From assembly GCF_000524195.1 (NCBI RefSeq), contig NW_020170426.1:18289-82288 (forward strand): DNA of 64,000 bases. The letters are read 5' to 3'. Below, one piece after another: positions 37,801-49,769 of the stretch. Position numbers and translations under genes: made by a program. Within the stretch, counting starts at the first letter, position 1. Every line of letters begins with the position of its first letter. Source of the stretch: Echinococcus granulosus (lineage: Eukaryota > Platyhelminthes > Cestoda > Cyclophyllidea > Taeniidae). The notes under the pieces were generated by a model. It saw only the letters and a list, made by a program, of their open reading frames with translations. It searched no databases and had not been told where the DNA came from.

Positions 37801-39289
37801 TTTACTTTGAAGGCAAATAACAAAAAGGATGCCACACCTTTTACTGTTTTCATTACAAATCAGATGGCTTTATACGTACGGCCATTTTGATTAATGATTG
37901 GAAGTGAAATCGCGTAAAAGCCTCACAGATATCCTTTTAAGGGAGTGTAGATAGTCAAAGAGAATATTAACCCTAATAATAGTACTTATATGACTGAAAC
38001 GGTCTAAGTTACATTACATGAAACTATTTTGAATTAGCGAATTTCTCAAAGTAGAAAGATCTTCTCCAAGTGTTTAGTTTGAGTTGATCTATGCATTAGA
38101 ACAGATGAAAACAACTGAAGATGACGAATCCTACGGTCCATCAGGTGCGAAGTGGTTGGAGCCCTGCCAGATTGGTAAGCTGTCTATCTGTTTTATGCGG
38201 TCAGCCGTCAATGCAATAGCAGAGTGAAAGCACGATATTATTAGTCAACGTGGACTTCCTGACTTTTAATCGGAGACTTCGTCAGGTCAATTCAGTCGAG
38301 AAATGTAGTAGGTGTCAATCCGGCCTGTAGATATCCGGAACAAACCCACGTGTTTTATCACGTTTGAAGTGATCCACCTTGAAATGGAAGAGCTCGACCC
38401 ATCAACTGATAGACTCTTATTTGCATTGTTGGTCTAGTAAAGTGAAAGTTTAAAATGCCAGCATTTAAAATGCCTGTGTCACAAAACATGGATTTACACT
38501 GGTCTATCCTCGCTCTTGTTCGTGGTTTACAATGCGTCCCATTACACTGGATTATCATACTGTCAAATCTCAGACGTCATTCAAGCGTGTCTGCTTTACG
38601 AGCCAAGTTTAGCTCAGTTCCAAAGCTGTAGAAGTGCTCCTCATAATATTCGCTACATGGAAAACGGAGTGTAATGACAAAGTGCACCGTACAGAAATAC
38701 TCTAAACGATTCATTTGTGATAATAACAAGGATAGGCGCCATGTCACATTCAGGTGGAAGGAAATTCCACTCTACATGGTGAATACTTGTGCGTGATCAA
38801 TGTAAATGGTGGATAGAAATTAATGTGTATAGAACGATTTGTAGAAAAACCTAATGTGAATTTATCGCAATCACCAGCCGAGCTAGTCTCCGTTCTTCGT
38901 AGCTCAAATTGCACCTCAGCCTACGACAGTCACCCAAACTGCGCAAAAAAGTTCCCGAAAATCAGCATAAACCGGAACAGTCATCCGTATAAACACTAAT
39001 ATTGCTTCTACAAATACATGGAAATGGGTCCAAAGGAGAAGTTGATATATGATCACGTTTCTTCAAAAATGCCAAGATGAAATGTTTAAATTCAGAAACA
39101 CCATGTAAATTGCTAGAGAGAAAAGGTTACACTTTACCAATCTCAAAAATCAAGTGCAAATACTTCATCACAAGGGTATTTTTGGACAAGAAGGGAAATA
39201 CAACATTGTTCAATTGTAAAAACGATACAATCAGAGGGAGAAATCATAGATGCTAAGATCACCAAATGCGACAGATTTGCAGGTAATCA
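34851..39289. other. AT-rich gene desert
   Basis: No ORF above about 90 codons and none with recognisable similarity. No long repeat copy, RNA gene or LTR-like end was recognised. The minus-strand AP2S1 3' UTR must lie at the right end, but no convincing reverse-complement AATAAA was found close to its stop. Confidence 0.5.
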
Positions 39290-39718
39290 CTATTCCAGGG
39301 CAGAAAGCAACATCATCTGTTTTAATACCTTTGTCTGGCTAGTCTCTCTTATCTCACCGGCGAGAAACATTTCGTCAACAACGGTGTACACTTTGTAGAA
39401 ATTGAAAACGAGATCCAGTTCACAGACGTTGTGGAACAGCTCATTAAGCACCTCTACGAAGTTGTGAATAGCCTCAAGGTGCGCAAGGCTATTATCCATT
39501 ATGTCGATGCATATGCAAAAGTAAAGACCGGCATAACGTCTGTAAACAATTTTGAAGTTTCTAAATTCAACAAAGTTGGTATGCTTGACGTCACGCACGG
39601 TAACAAGAGCATGGACCTCCTCTATCAGTTTTTGTTTTTCGGTATCTGCCAAATTCATGTACCATTTTGCGAGACGGGTCTTCCCAGCTCGATTTTGTAT
39701 AAGAATAAACCTAATCAT
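39290..39718 (-). CDS. AP2S1: AP-2 complex subunit sigma, intronless, complete
   Basis: This 142-residue protein has exactly the length of animal AP2S1 and aligns without gaps from [20 protein letters not shown] through [20 protein letters not shown] to [17 protein letters not shown]. The sigma subunit is the small chain of the AP-2 adaptor that links clathrin to plasma-membrane cargo and helps bind acidic dileucine signals. Substitutions versus human lie in known variable places ([26 protein letters not shown]). The whole reading frame is one exon, whereas vertebrate genes have several. It could be an intron-loss locus or a retrocopy that stayed intact; no frameshift or stop is seen. Neighbours give no functional link. 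Confidence 0.96.
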   Translation of the reverse strand: MIRFILIQNRAGKTRLAKWYMNLADTEKQKLIEEVHALVTVRDVKHTNFVEFRNFKIVYRRYAGLYFCICIDIMDNSLAHLEAIHNFVEVLNELFHNVCELDLVFNFYKVYTVVDEMFLAGEIRETSQTKVLKQMMLLSALE

Positions 39719-40628
39719 AATCCTAGCAACACTACAACGTGGTGATTGGTCAGCTGCATGTATTTAAGAGTACTACTGCTTATTCGGAAGAGTTAAACCA
39801 TTTCATATACCAAAACTTTAGGGTGCATATTTAATAAAATGGCATATTAAACAAATTTAAACCCACTTAACGGCTACCATGGCAAATCTGAAATCAATTT
39901 TATGCTTTATACACAAAGTTGTCATCGCATCATTAAATATTTTGTTACCTTACGGGGACGTTTCAGTCTCTGTCATTAAGAACCAAATTACTAATAATTA
40001 TTTGCAAGGATAGAGTTCTGGTTTCCAGTAGTTACTTGGCGAATATTTAATTTCGGCTAAAGGCACGCTATATTGAACGGATGGCTCCCAGCCTGTATTA
40101 TTGTAGCAGTTTCCTGCTCTGCTTAACTTTGCGAACTTTTCAACTCTAATACGTTATGTTTCCTACAGTTCATGAGCATACCTATCCACCCCATCTAAGC
40201 GCAAATACTAGATTTATTGACCTAGTGGGACGAAATCGCAGAACGTAAAGTGAGATCAAAGTAGTGGATAGTGATGAGTAGAATACAGCTTTGGAGCAGT
40301 GTAAATACATTAACCTAGTGACACCCCTTACATAAGCTTGCATTTTAGTATCTTTAGCGTGTTTTGGAATGAAGTTGGCAGGATACGGGTGCTGAGTGGA
40401 CGGTCCCCAAAAGTCTAATTGGACAAGGTCGTGCAGAATTAACTTATTGGTCAGGGCAACAGTCATTACGAAAGTTCTTTGTCTTCTTAAATTTGAAATA
40501 AACAAGCAAACACGTACGTCTGCTGTGGTAAGACAGAACAGCAAGCTTGATCACCAGCTAAATCCATGCAATTTCTGATGTGGAAGTTAACCGCTGAGAG
40601 TGCTTATCTTGGTCGAAGGCATCGGGTT
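39719..40628. other. Intergenic, AP2S1 upstream region
   Basis: AT-rich. A 120-codon minus-strand ORF at 40182-40544 has no recognisable domain and no coding character that I can defend. Confidence 0.4.
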
Positions 40629-41030
40629 TCAAGCCCCCAAAGAAGGGGATGACGAATAGCTTCTCCAGTCACCAAAGAATATGCTTGAAATTGAGGCATT
40701 AATAATCAATTTTGAAGCACTAGACCGTGTCATAGAATGCGAACGCATCGCGGGCTGTTTGGGCCTGCGCTTGAGGAGTGGACGACCACCGACAGTAGTT
40801 CTGGCCACGTCAAACCGCTGATCTTCACTCTTGAAGTTGGTTGTGGTGATGGCGGTGGGTAGAATGTAAGACATGGCCACATCAACAGACTTGTTTAGTG
40901 AGTTGAAGACTGTCATCACCAATGCGAGATGGTACTCACATGAAGACGTGTGAATTGCCACTATCAAACACATAATTAAAAACGATAGCTTGAATAAAAT
41001 CCCACGCTTATGAGGCTCACAAATGAGCAT
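40629..41030 (-). CDS. Unidentified 133-residue ORF with hydrophobic N-terminal segment
   Basis: I do not recognise this protein. From its ATG it has a short polar start (MLICEPHKRG), a hydrophobic core (LSFLIMCLIVAIHTSSC) that could be a signal peptide or membrane anchor, a middle region with FKSEDQRFDVARTTVGG and a basic block (LLKRRPKQ), and a Ser-rich end (RSYSSSPSLGA). The lysine/arginine block could be a processing site of a secreted peptide precursor, but no C-terminal glycine or repeated peptide supports a neuropeptide. A consensus-like GTGAGT sits inside the frame near the signal, so the ORF might instead overlap an exon of a spliced gene. It could be a chance ORF. Confidence 0.28.
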   Translation of the reverse strand: MLICEPHKRGILFKLSFLIMCLIVAIHTSSCEYHLALVMTVFNSLNKSVDVAMSYILPTAITTTNFKSEDQRFDVARTTVGGRPLLKRRPKQPAMRSHSMTRSSASKLIINASISSIFFGDWRSYSSSPSLGA

Positions 41031-41909
41031 TCAACTGCCATAGAACTATATCAGTTTAGATTGATGAATTGACCACGTAGATCTCCCCAATCTGCCGCGA
41101 TGAGTTGGCACGAAATCATGTTCACATCTCTCAGGCCTTCCGTGCCCCGAAACAAAATGTTTTCCAGACTCGTGCGCTTTCTGAAGTCTTTACAGTAAAA
41201 AGTTGTGTTGGCAGATCCATCCTATTCTGAACGCGGTCACTGTTTTCGGTGAGTAGCAGGTCATCTGCTATAGGTGGCTAGAATTAAAAGGTCCTCTTAA
41301 ATCCCAAGATCCGCAACAACAAACATTAATAGGACAGGACCACTTTAACTAATGCTAGGAATGTTAGGCTTCGTGGTTACGACATAAGAGTAAAACACTG
41401 CGCAATCCTCTTCTCCTGAATATGGCATTTGTCCCACAGAATTGATAGATACTGATGTTTATTTGCATGAGCACCGCCACTACTAAGGTCGCAGCTAGAG
41501 TAACCGTGGGAAACTGAAGTCTTTACTGTTGACGTGTGGGAAGGAGGTTTGGGACGGTCACCATGCTCACATGATTATAGGCACACTCAGGGTTCGCCTC
41601 TGCGTCGTATCAACCGATAAAACAAAGTCAAAGAGAGTGTCAATCAAAGAAATGTGGTAGAATGTCCAGTTATTCAAGTTTCGGATAGAAACTGCTAGAA
41701 GGCTAAAAGCCGACTGTTTTACTCGGCAGACATCCCCAGTGGGAACAAGCCCGCTCTTATAAACTACTTCCCAATCGATCCCTCCTCTGATGGAGCTCAA
41801 TTGCCAGCCCTTCTTGAATGATATGGCTTAAACCGACTTCAATTTTAACTCGACAATTGGACACAATTAGCAATAAGAACAATAGAAACATGAATACATA
41901 CATCAATTT
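41031..41909. other. Intergenic region downstream of the RPP25-like gene
   Basis: A 77-codon minus-strand ORF at 41567-41800 has no similarity that I recognise; the RPP25-like frame already ends at 41910, so it is not needed as an exon. Confidence 0.4.
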
Positions 41910-42293
41910 TTACATACTAGGAGACTGGTTAACATCCTTAATTTTGGCCACCGCCAATCCAGCCAGTTTATTGGCCGGAATAAGACGGTGGCAGGGATCG
42001 AACACGCGCTCTTCAGAGGTACTCCGCTCCACACCTTTTCGCTCCTCCTGCGTCTGCTTCGCCTTCCTCTTCTTATTCTTCGATCTAGCCATATTCTGAG
42101 CGGTGCCACCGCCTCCGTCCCTCTCCTCGCGCCGTCGTTTCTTCTGTTGATGGCACTTCTTTCGACGACTAGGAAAAGGCGTTTCTGTAGCAGGAATTTC
42201 TTGTTCAGCCATAGGAATGACTGAAACCGCCTCTGGACCACCGGTTTCGACCAACTTTTGACGGGAGAGTAGTATCACCATAGCGGGTTTGTT
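41910..42293 (-). CDS. RPP25: RPP25-like exon 2
   Basis: After TTCTGTATTGCAG the frame starts NKPAMVILLS, the last Alba strand, followed by the acidic/Pro linker and the Lys/Arg-rich tail, ending VNQSPSM and stop. Confidence 0.84.
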   Translation of the reverse strand, partial: NKPAMVILLSRQKLVETGGPEAVSVIPMAEQEIPATETPFPSRRKKCHQQKKRRREERDGGGGTAQNMARSKNKKRKAKQTQEERKGVERSTSEERVFDPCHRLIPANKLAGLAVAKIKDVNQSPSM

Positions 42294-44235
42294 CTGCAAT
42301 ACAGAAGAAGAGGTCAAAACAGGTGAAGTGAAGTGATAGCCGAATGAAGTAGTGCTACTTCCAAACGCAGTTTACCAAACAGAAGCCATAATATGCAGGA
42401 TGTGCATCGCCACCATTGTGATGCAAGGTAATCTTTGTTTCACTGTCCTGGTAGGTTTTAAATGAATGTAAGATTTGTAATACCCGAAGCAGAAGAGAGA
42501 TTGCAGAGTGAAATGGGGCTCTTAAATCCCCCAACGTTCAAAGCCACACTGGTGACGGATACTCTAATCGCATTATCTAAGCTTCCATTCTGTTTTATAA
42601 CAATTTAGGGAGTAACTTCGACGAAATAAGCACTCAAGTGAAACGGAGACTAATGCCTGTTCCTTAGCGTAGTCCACTTAAGATGACTTTAAGGAAGAAG
42701 ATGATGAATTTAATAGAAAAAGCAAAAAAATCACCAATATCCACTAGGAAACTATTAGACCAACGCTTTGTCCTACCACAAATACACTTGTGAGTGAATA
42801 AATTAGCCAACGAGAAGTATGTCGAGAAAAATTGGAATTATCCAATAAATTCTATTAATATCGCTAAAAATCCTCTAAATTTGAATTCATGCAGTATCCT
42901 CAGAGTCCAGATACGACTAAATATTAATTACGTAAGGGAAACAGAATTGTAAGCCATAATGTTACAAATCCCACAAATAGGAGTAGACTAGTTCTTCGCT
43001 CTGGATCCCCTACTGAAGACCAGACAGCTACAACTAAGATCCTCCTACTCGATACGATATAACCCGAGGGTAATGGGGGGAAAATCTTTTCTTTTTACAA
43101 ACGGGTGAGCGTTGTCGATCCGACGGCAGAAAATTCCATCCTTGGTCACACAAAATTTAGCTGTGAGACGTCCTGCACTTCAAAAGGGATAGGAGGGAGG
43201 AAGATGCTGCCTCATCCTCATGGTCTCTACTCGCTGGACTATTATCTTGGTGGTAAAATATCATTTAAAAGGTTAGGTACCAGGGAAACAAAAGTGAGGC
43301 AGAAATGGAAGGTGGCTAACACTCGGTTTTCTGCTTCTTGACTAAAGGCGTTCTACGAAGTAGGATCACAAGCTTGTGCCTTACTGGGAAAGAACAATAA
43401 AACGTATTTTGACGAAGATACAAAACTGTCATATAGTTGTGCAAAACCAACATTTTATCGGCCACACCAGACCTGGAGGACAAGATCAAAAAAATAATAA
43501 TTTACAAGCAGATACTGACGCAAAAGAAAGTTGCATAAAAGTACTTTTAAGGAAAAACCTTTATGCTGCAAATATCAGATGCCTCGGTCCATTATATTGC
43601 TAACTAATAACTGATTAAAAAACAGCCCATTTACTGCAACTTTCAATATGTTATCTTGAATATTTACTGAGTTGTTTGCTCAAAAAGTTGGAGTCTAAAA
43701 ATTTATTTGATAAAGAAGTACAGATTCCAGACGAAAATTAGTACCATAAATGAGTTCAGTGTAATGAAAAAATTACAAAGAAACAAGTCTGACTTCGAAT
43801 GCCCCAAATTGTGAAAGAAAAGGATCTCAGTACTTGAATAATACAAATGTGAATTGGCAGTAGATGTGTAGTGCGACAAACAAGATTGCAATAGCAACTC
43901 ACCGCCTTAACTAAGTAATTCTCAATTTTCATTTCGATGGGATGAAAAAAGAGTCGAGTGCATTGGTAGAGACTAGGAGAGTCGGAGGAGGTTGCAAACT
44001 TGGCAAGCCAAATACTCTTGACTTTCTCCGCAAAAGGAACAACTTTTTCAATAGCCCTCGGCAAGCCCCAACAAAATATTTGATCACAGTCACCGTTTTC
44101 AAGCCTCTTTGAAACATACTCAGTCAGGTTCTTTATTTTCGTGCCGGCTTTGACTTGCATGTGAATTGCATTGTCTCTGAGATACCCACGCACTTGTGAC
44201 TCATCAAGTAGTGAGGAGAGTAGGGAAGGATCCAT
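41910..44235 (-). CDS. RPP25: RPP25-like Alba-domain protein (RNase P/MRP subunit), two exons
   Basis: Exons are 43903-44235 (111 codons, from ATG) and 41910-42293 (127 codons plus stop); both ends of the intron are phase 0, giving 238 residues. RPP25 with RPP20 forms the Alba heterodimer that binds the P3 stem of RNase P and MRP RNA in the nucleolus. The family signature VKAGTKIKNLTEYV is near residue 28, LYQCTRLFF matches LHQVTRLRY, and across the junction ENYLVKA|NKPAMVILLSRQKL matches VLKNVPGLAILLSKDAL. The C-terminal half is strongly basic (SRRKKCHQQKKRRREE and SKNKKRKAKQ), fitting RNA binding or nucleolar targeting, and is longer than in human RPP25L (163 residues). The product could also serve as a more general Alba protein. 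Confidence 0.85.
42294..43902 (-). other. RPP25-like intron (1.6 kb)
   Basis: GTGAGT to TTGCAG on the minus strand. Plus-strand ORFs at 43105-43341 and 43376-43603 inside it have no recognisable similarity. Confidence 0.7.
43903..44235 (-). CDS. RPP25: RPP25-like exon 1
   Basis: The ATG at 44235 opens MDPSLLSSLLDE; the exon ends AAGGCG|GTGAGT. It carries the N-terminal two thirds of the Alba fold. Without splicing the frame continues into CYCNLVCRTTH, which does not resemble the family. Confidence 0.86.
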
Positions 44236-45620
44236 TGTAGTTTTGTCTAAACATCAAAAAATCTGATTAGGTCAAGTGATTCAGAGCCGATTGAGAAATG
44301 CTTGTATTAATTCCTTAATAATGATGTCTGGGACTAGTATGACTTAGAACCGGCCAGAAGGACCACGGTAACATTGTACCACCAACGTCTGACATTGACT
44401 TTAAGAACGCCCCACAAAAAAACACATATTTAGTAACTGCATGAACCAAGATAGTCAATAATATGTATATTTGGCGATGGATCAAGAGAAGCACACCAAC
44501 ACCGACGATACATAGTCCTTCAAAAAACAACAAAAGTTACCTTAGAAGTCCACACTTAATCCTTTACTAAAAGCGGACGAAGAATCTACACTATTACCTA
44601 GCAACACAGCACATTGAACACACGTGCAATTAATGAACATTTAGGTTCATGGAGTCGATTGACCTTAAACTATACTAAATCATTAACTAAAACTTACTAT
44701 AGTTCAAATAACTGTAGAAGCAATAAAATTAAAGTTCAGATATTGTGATTTTCTTTGCAAACGAAACAATTAAAAGTGTTGATGGGCCGCTTCAAGCATT
44801 CAAAGCCTCGGAAGTGATTAGTGAATGGGGGTTACCAAATATTCACATAGTAATTTCCCAAAGTATTGCTAGCTAAACGATAAAGATTCATTAGGTTTTA
44901 TATTAATTGCGACAAACTATACTGTTTAGTGCGAAAATGTAGTAGATATCAACAAGATTTTAATTGGGCTCAGGTGTAGGTTCCCGGGGCATAGAGCATC
45001 GTAGCGGCAGGGAAGAAAAGCCATTGCTAGAATTGGAAAGATCTGAGAAGCTACAAAGTGGCTGTATACTGTGATTCTCCCAAAGGTTGATTTTCTGCCC
45101 CTTTTAGGCCAATTTCATTCACGAGCTCTAAGTACTTGCAGAATATAAGCGAGGTGCACATGCTAAATTTACATTCTAGAAGTGCGGTCTATTGTCAAGA
45201 GTGCATATTTTGAGCTCGGTTGGCAACTTAATTTTGCTACAGAACCTCTATAAAAGTAAAACTTTCACCTAATCGACTAGTCTGGCAGTTTCTGAAGAAG
45301 TCTATCTTCTTTAGCTTCTGAAAACTCTTATGAATTTGTTCACAGGATGGATTTGAAATCAGCATTAGGGGATGCAGAAGTACTCTCGTTAATGATGAAT
45401 AAAGGGGATTCAAAGAGTTTAAAAGTTTTTCATGCCGGCTAATTACTCAAAAAGCCCTAAAAAGAGTTTGGAGTAGGTGAAATGGAATAAAAGAGAAGGG
45501 ACTTGACACTGATATAGTAAAGTAGAAGATGCCGTTTGTTCCACTCGAGTGAATAATAAAAGTACCTTGAGGTTGATTGAGTCCCCTTTTCTTTAGCCTA
45601 ACATAACTAACCCTGCTAGG
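44236..45620. other. Intergenic, no gene seen
   Basis: AT-rich sequence upstream of the RPP25-like gene up to the first copy of the 370-bp repeat. No supported feature. Confidence 0.5.
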
Positions 45621-45621
45621 G

Positions 45622-45992
45622 TCAAATGAGTCGTCAACACTTGTGGCCCTCACATCTTTGCCTCATCTGTTTATAATTTGTATGTTATGCGGTCACCTAA
45701 CGACCACGACCCAGTTTGTACTAGTAGGTTTCGTTCTTTAACAAAGACTTACTTACCTATCTTCATCGGGCCACTATCAATATCAAAAATATGTGCCATT
45801 TGGTCTGTTGGGGCTGCAGGCCTCCCAGCATGTGCTAGTGTTTACCGTTCCTTCCTTCACTCACTCACTCATTCATTCATTTACCTGTCTCTCTGTCTAT
45901 TCACTTACCTCTCTCTCCGTCTATCTGTCTGTATATCTACTTATTGTTCAGTTATTCTGTTGTCCTTACCCTCCACCTTGTCACACATTGTT
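45622..45992 (+). repeat. 370-bp dispersed repeat, left copy
   Basis: This stretch is present again, inverted, at 55337-55705. By eye the copies differ at only a 2-bp indel (AACAAAGAC versus AACAGAC) and a few transitions across about 370 bp. The start is near CAAATGAGTCGTC and the end near CTTGTCACACATTGTT. It contains CATT and TCTGTC-like simple sequence and GGGGCTGCAGGCCTCCCAGC. The edges have TG...CA character, as a solo LTR would, but no target-site duplication was found and no family can be assigned. Confidence 0.9.
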
Positions 45993-46644
45993 TGTGACCT
46001 CCAACCCCCTCTGTACGTTAATAACAAATCTCCTTATTTGTCCATCTGGCATCTCTACAATTGATTACTACCATCTTTCCATTCCATGGGTAGCTATGTT
46101 GTTTCACAGCTCTGAGAGACACAACGTTGTATAATCGTTCGGGATGACAGTCCACCTTCTTCCCTGTGTGACGCTGACAACCAACAAGTACATGTTAAGG
46201 TCACACCACTACAATTACTCAATTGAATTGCCAAAATGCATCACCAAATTTTTCTAAGATTAAAATCTTCCACCTTTTATACATGCTCCAGCCTTTAACG
46301 ATCCTGTTGGAAGTATAGAAGTCCGGAACCAGTTATGTATACTTTTCACTTATCCCATCTCTTCCCTTTTATCGGTAAAAACCACCTACTTTAAGGTGCC
46401 GCTATTTGTAAAAGCTTCTTACAGTCTCGTACCTGCTTGACATCGTGCACTGACAAGTTCGTTTAAAGTACAAAATTTATAGCACTCTTGTTACAAACTG
46501 AGGTAAAATTTCACCAGCAGCAATTTTAATTGCACCAGAGAGTCACAATAAAATGCTGACAGGAAAACACATCTGCTAATATGACAAGGAGTTTAAAGTT
46601 GTAACTAGTGTAGGACGAGATTTCTCCCAGAAAAAGGGGAACGG
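45993..46644. other. Intergenic between repeats
   Basis: No gene; unique-looking AT-rich sequence. Confidence 0.5.
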
Positions 46645-46812
46645 AACATTAGTGTTTGTTTAACTCCTCGTTTTGGTCACGCGGGCATCTAAGACTACGC
46701 CGTTGTACGTCCGCTGGGTAGGTTGGCCTCTGGGCCGTGCCAGTAGCCCCTCAGACCTTCCAAGTATTATTGACTTCTTTCGACGTCGAAGAAGTCTCAG
46801 GGCGCTATAATC
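46645..46812 (+). mobile_element. Degenerate TRIM solo-LTR remnant
   Basis: It aligns in order with the LTR of the element at 56211-57197: GGTTGGCCTCTGGGCCGTGC with GGGCTGGCCTTCGGGTCATGC, then GACTTCTTTCGACGTCGAAG with GTCTTCTTTCGCCTTCGGGG, and the end AGTCTCAGGGCGCTATAA with AGTCTCGGGACGCTACAT. It is clearly diverged, and no partner LTR is adjacent. Confidence 0.65.
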
Positions 46813-49455
46813 AACAAAAGTCTACTTTGCCTGAGGAAAACACCCTCAAAAAATTTGAACTTTTGGCATAATTTAGCTGCATCCTTGTAGTGGGAAGTGA
46901 TTCTGTTATGGCGGATGCATTGTTATTCGCATTGGTTCTTCATGCCATTGGAGATCTTCTTTCGATAAATGATGGAAAAAATCAGCAAAAGTCACCAACT
47001 ATAAGGTCTCGGCTTTCCTATGTTAACCATTTAATGCTAAAAGCTGTCAGACAACTTCTGCTACATAGAAGACTGTTGATTGGGAGATCTCAGATGATCG
47101 AAGTGGGAGAGCACAGGACGGTCAGCCCAGATACGGATTCCTGAACTCCCCATCCAGCGTAATTGAAGCTTAAATGATCGCTTCCGGGGGGGACAATTAA
47201 CATAATGTGAGGCATGAGCCATAAATTTATTTGGCAAGGACATCTCATAGTGTCCAAGGGATATTGGGAGAGTTGACCTATAACCTCAGACAATTTTGGT
47301 GATGCATTTTGGCAATTAGACTGAGTAAATATACTTGTGTGGCCTTGGCACCTAGGCTTCGGTTGTCAACGTCACAAAAGTGGGAAGGAGGGCTGTTATC
47401 CAGAATGATTGGCCTCAAGGTGACGGTGATTTCCACCCTTGCAGAAGGTTTTGCTTCTCAGAGCTGAGGGGAGACAACAAAGCTGTATTTAGCTGAGTTT
47501 GTATCTGTCGAATGCCATGCCAAGAGAAGGTGGCAGGTGGAGGAAAGCAGAGAATGAATATGTGGCAGTATCGACATCTACTCTCCCGTTCCTCTTCATT
47601 CCCCACCATTAAATATAGCACATCCCCTCGTGGGGCATACCTCGACTTGTAAGACTATCAGTAGGACCTACTTCCAGCTGACCACTAGTCCCAACTTCCT
47701 CTTGATAGCAACTTTCTCTTCTACTCCTTCCGGTTATGTCGTTTCCTATCGCATAGCATTGTATCGAGCAGATGGGTTTCAGTCCTATTTGTGATTTGGG
47801 CTTCGGCAGGTGAGCAAGGTGGTAGTGAATAATTACATCTGCACTGAATCTCATGCACGCATAGTCTTATTGGTTTGATGGTGGAGGTGATGGAGATGTG
47901 GATGAAGGTGGAATGAAGTGGTGATTGTCTCGGAAACGCGGAGTGTGGAATGAAGTTGATGGTGGAGTGAGTTAAGACACATCAGTCAGTTGGTCATGCA
48001 TTCTGCAAGTCAGCAAATAACCTCAAATCCGTCCCTTCATAGAGGGCAGAATAACTTGTCTCCACCTGACAGACGTGGAACTCACCCAATTCCTCCACTT
48101 TCCCGTCCTACTTGGTGCAAGCATGAACCAGTTGTTTCATCACTCACGCCAAACAGCACAGAACGTTGTCCCCTCCTCAAAATTATACGACCACCAAATT
48201 GGAGGATTATGTATTCATCCCAACTACTCAAACTCTTGAAGTCCCACTCAAATGGAGTATTCCGTTAAGCCACCTCCTCCAAATGGTGAATAAAAATTTA
48301 ACGAGAAGATAATCTCTGCCGTCCTAGGACCGATTTTTTACTAGATAGGAATACAGACTGACTTAAATCATATTGATGGGGCAAGTTCATCCGAAACGTA
48401 ATGATGAGAGTGAGTTTGTAAGAGCGTAAAAACACAGTACCAATAGACGGACGCAGTTTAGTCTCTAGTTTATAATTTGAACGCATAAACGATCGCAGGC
48501 CTTTCAGGGGTCATTGGACCGAACCGGATCTGAAACCCCGCGCAGTATATACGTGGGGCTGTTTGTGTCAAAAGGTGTCGCCTTAATCAGTGTGAATTGA
48601 ATGACCAGTTTCTGTGTCCCCACCAACTACATTTTAAATGTCGTGGTTCCGCTTGGATGTACTCCCGTCTTGTCGAAAATACACGCACTAATCCGGGGCT
48701 TCAACCACTCCATCATACGTGTACAGTACCCGGGGCCTTAACTTTCTTGTATCAAACCATGGAATCGACAGAGATATCGAAAGGCAGAAAAGGTGAAAAG
48801 AAGAATAATGAGCTAAAAAGAGGAAGAGGTGTGACAAAGTTAGGGGAGGGACCTAACAGAGTTGAAAGAAGAGGAGAGCCGGGGGAATCAGTGATGATGA
48901 GAGCAGACGTATCACAATTTGGAGTAGCTGTGAGCCGGTGAAGGAAACAGAGGGTGCATTCGATGGTTTTACCAACAATCGAACAATGCTGCTGAATAGA
49001 AGCCCCTTAACTAACTAGCGGTCGTAATAGAGGAGCCGAGAGTAACCTACTTGGCACACCTCAGAGACTGACATTCTCGGTGGGATCCGATGAAGTTTAA
49101 CGTAACATTCTCGGATGCTTTAAGCTCCAATCAGAAGGTGGAAATGAAGATAAAAGCACAGCAAGACATTTACGGCTTGCCATTTTCACTTCAATCACAT
49201 CAACGCGTAAATGACAGTCGTCACTTTACACACCCCCATTAAACACCTATTTGAAGCTTGGCATGCGCGCGCTTCCTAATCACGTGAGGATGTGTGACGT
49301 TTTTCGGGCTTTGAACACTTTTAACTTCCCATTCTTATTTTTTTAAGTCGAAAAATCGAGTAACTAATACCCACTTTGTAACAGGTTTAAAGGCTTGTGA
49401 ATACTACTTATTAGTTTTTCTTAGTAGCAAGAGCAAATCGAGAACTAAGTGCATT
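46813..49455. other. Repeat-derived or unassigned region
   Basis: No gene recognised. The part at about 47400-47560 shares wording with about 49770-49935 (see repeat entries). ORFs at 46890-47144, 47990-48268 and 48597-48941 have no recognisable domains. Confidence 0.4.
47400..47560. repeat. Old interspersed repeat, copy 1
   Basis: CAAGGTGACGGTGATTTCCA...GCTTCTCAGAGCTGAG and a later ATGCCATGCCAAGAGAAGGT correspond in order to 49781-49919, with many substitutions. Class unknown. Confidence 0.45.
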
Positions 49456-49692
49456 TCATATGGGGCCATATTTAATGCCCTTGTTGGGGTTGGGTTTGTC
49501 TTCCACCTTTAACTTCTTGTTGGCAATGTTATCTTCAAATGTCGACTTTAAAGTATGATTTGTTGGAAGCGCAATACAGTGGGACATATATCCCACTTTT
49601 GCTCTCTCTCCTGTTAATAAATACCATGGTGATACTCCGTAATGACCACTCGTTTGAGCGATTTTATTGTGTATTTTGTAACTAAGCCCCAT
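49456..49692 (-). pseudogene. LTR-retrotransposon integrase C-terminal relic
   Basis: The 78-codon frame reads YKIHNKIAQTSGHYG followed by VSPWYLLTGERAKV. This matches the end of the integrase core of Ty3/gypsy-type polyproteins, where a YN...H..TG.SP.YLL.GR motif precedes the C-terminal domain. Nothing before or after in this frame continues the polyprotein, and no LTRs were found around it, so it is a fragment. Confidence is limited by its length. Confidence 0.45.
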
Positions 49693-49769
49693 AGATGCAT
49701 ATTTTAACAGTTAACTACTACAGAGGGTAGGAAGTAATACAGTAATGAGAAGGCGAACTGTCTTCTCGA

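Noticed and set aside
41567..41800. Candidate third exon of the RPP25-like gene
   Set aside because: The RPP25-like frame stops at 41910, and the ORF lacks Alba-family similarity.
45678..46134. ORFs inside the 370-bp repeat and its inverted copy
   Set aside because: They are translations of simple TCTG/CATT-like sequence shared by both copies; no protein similarity.
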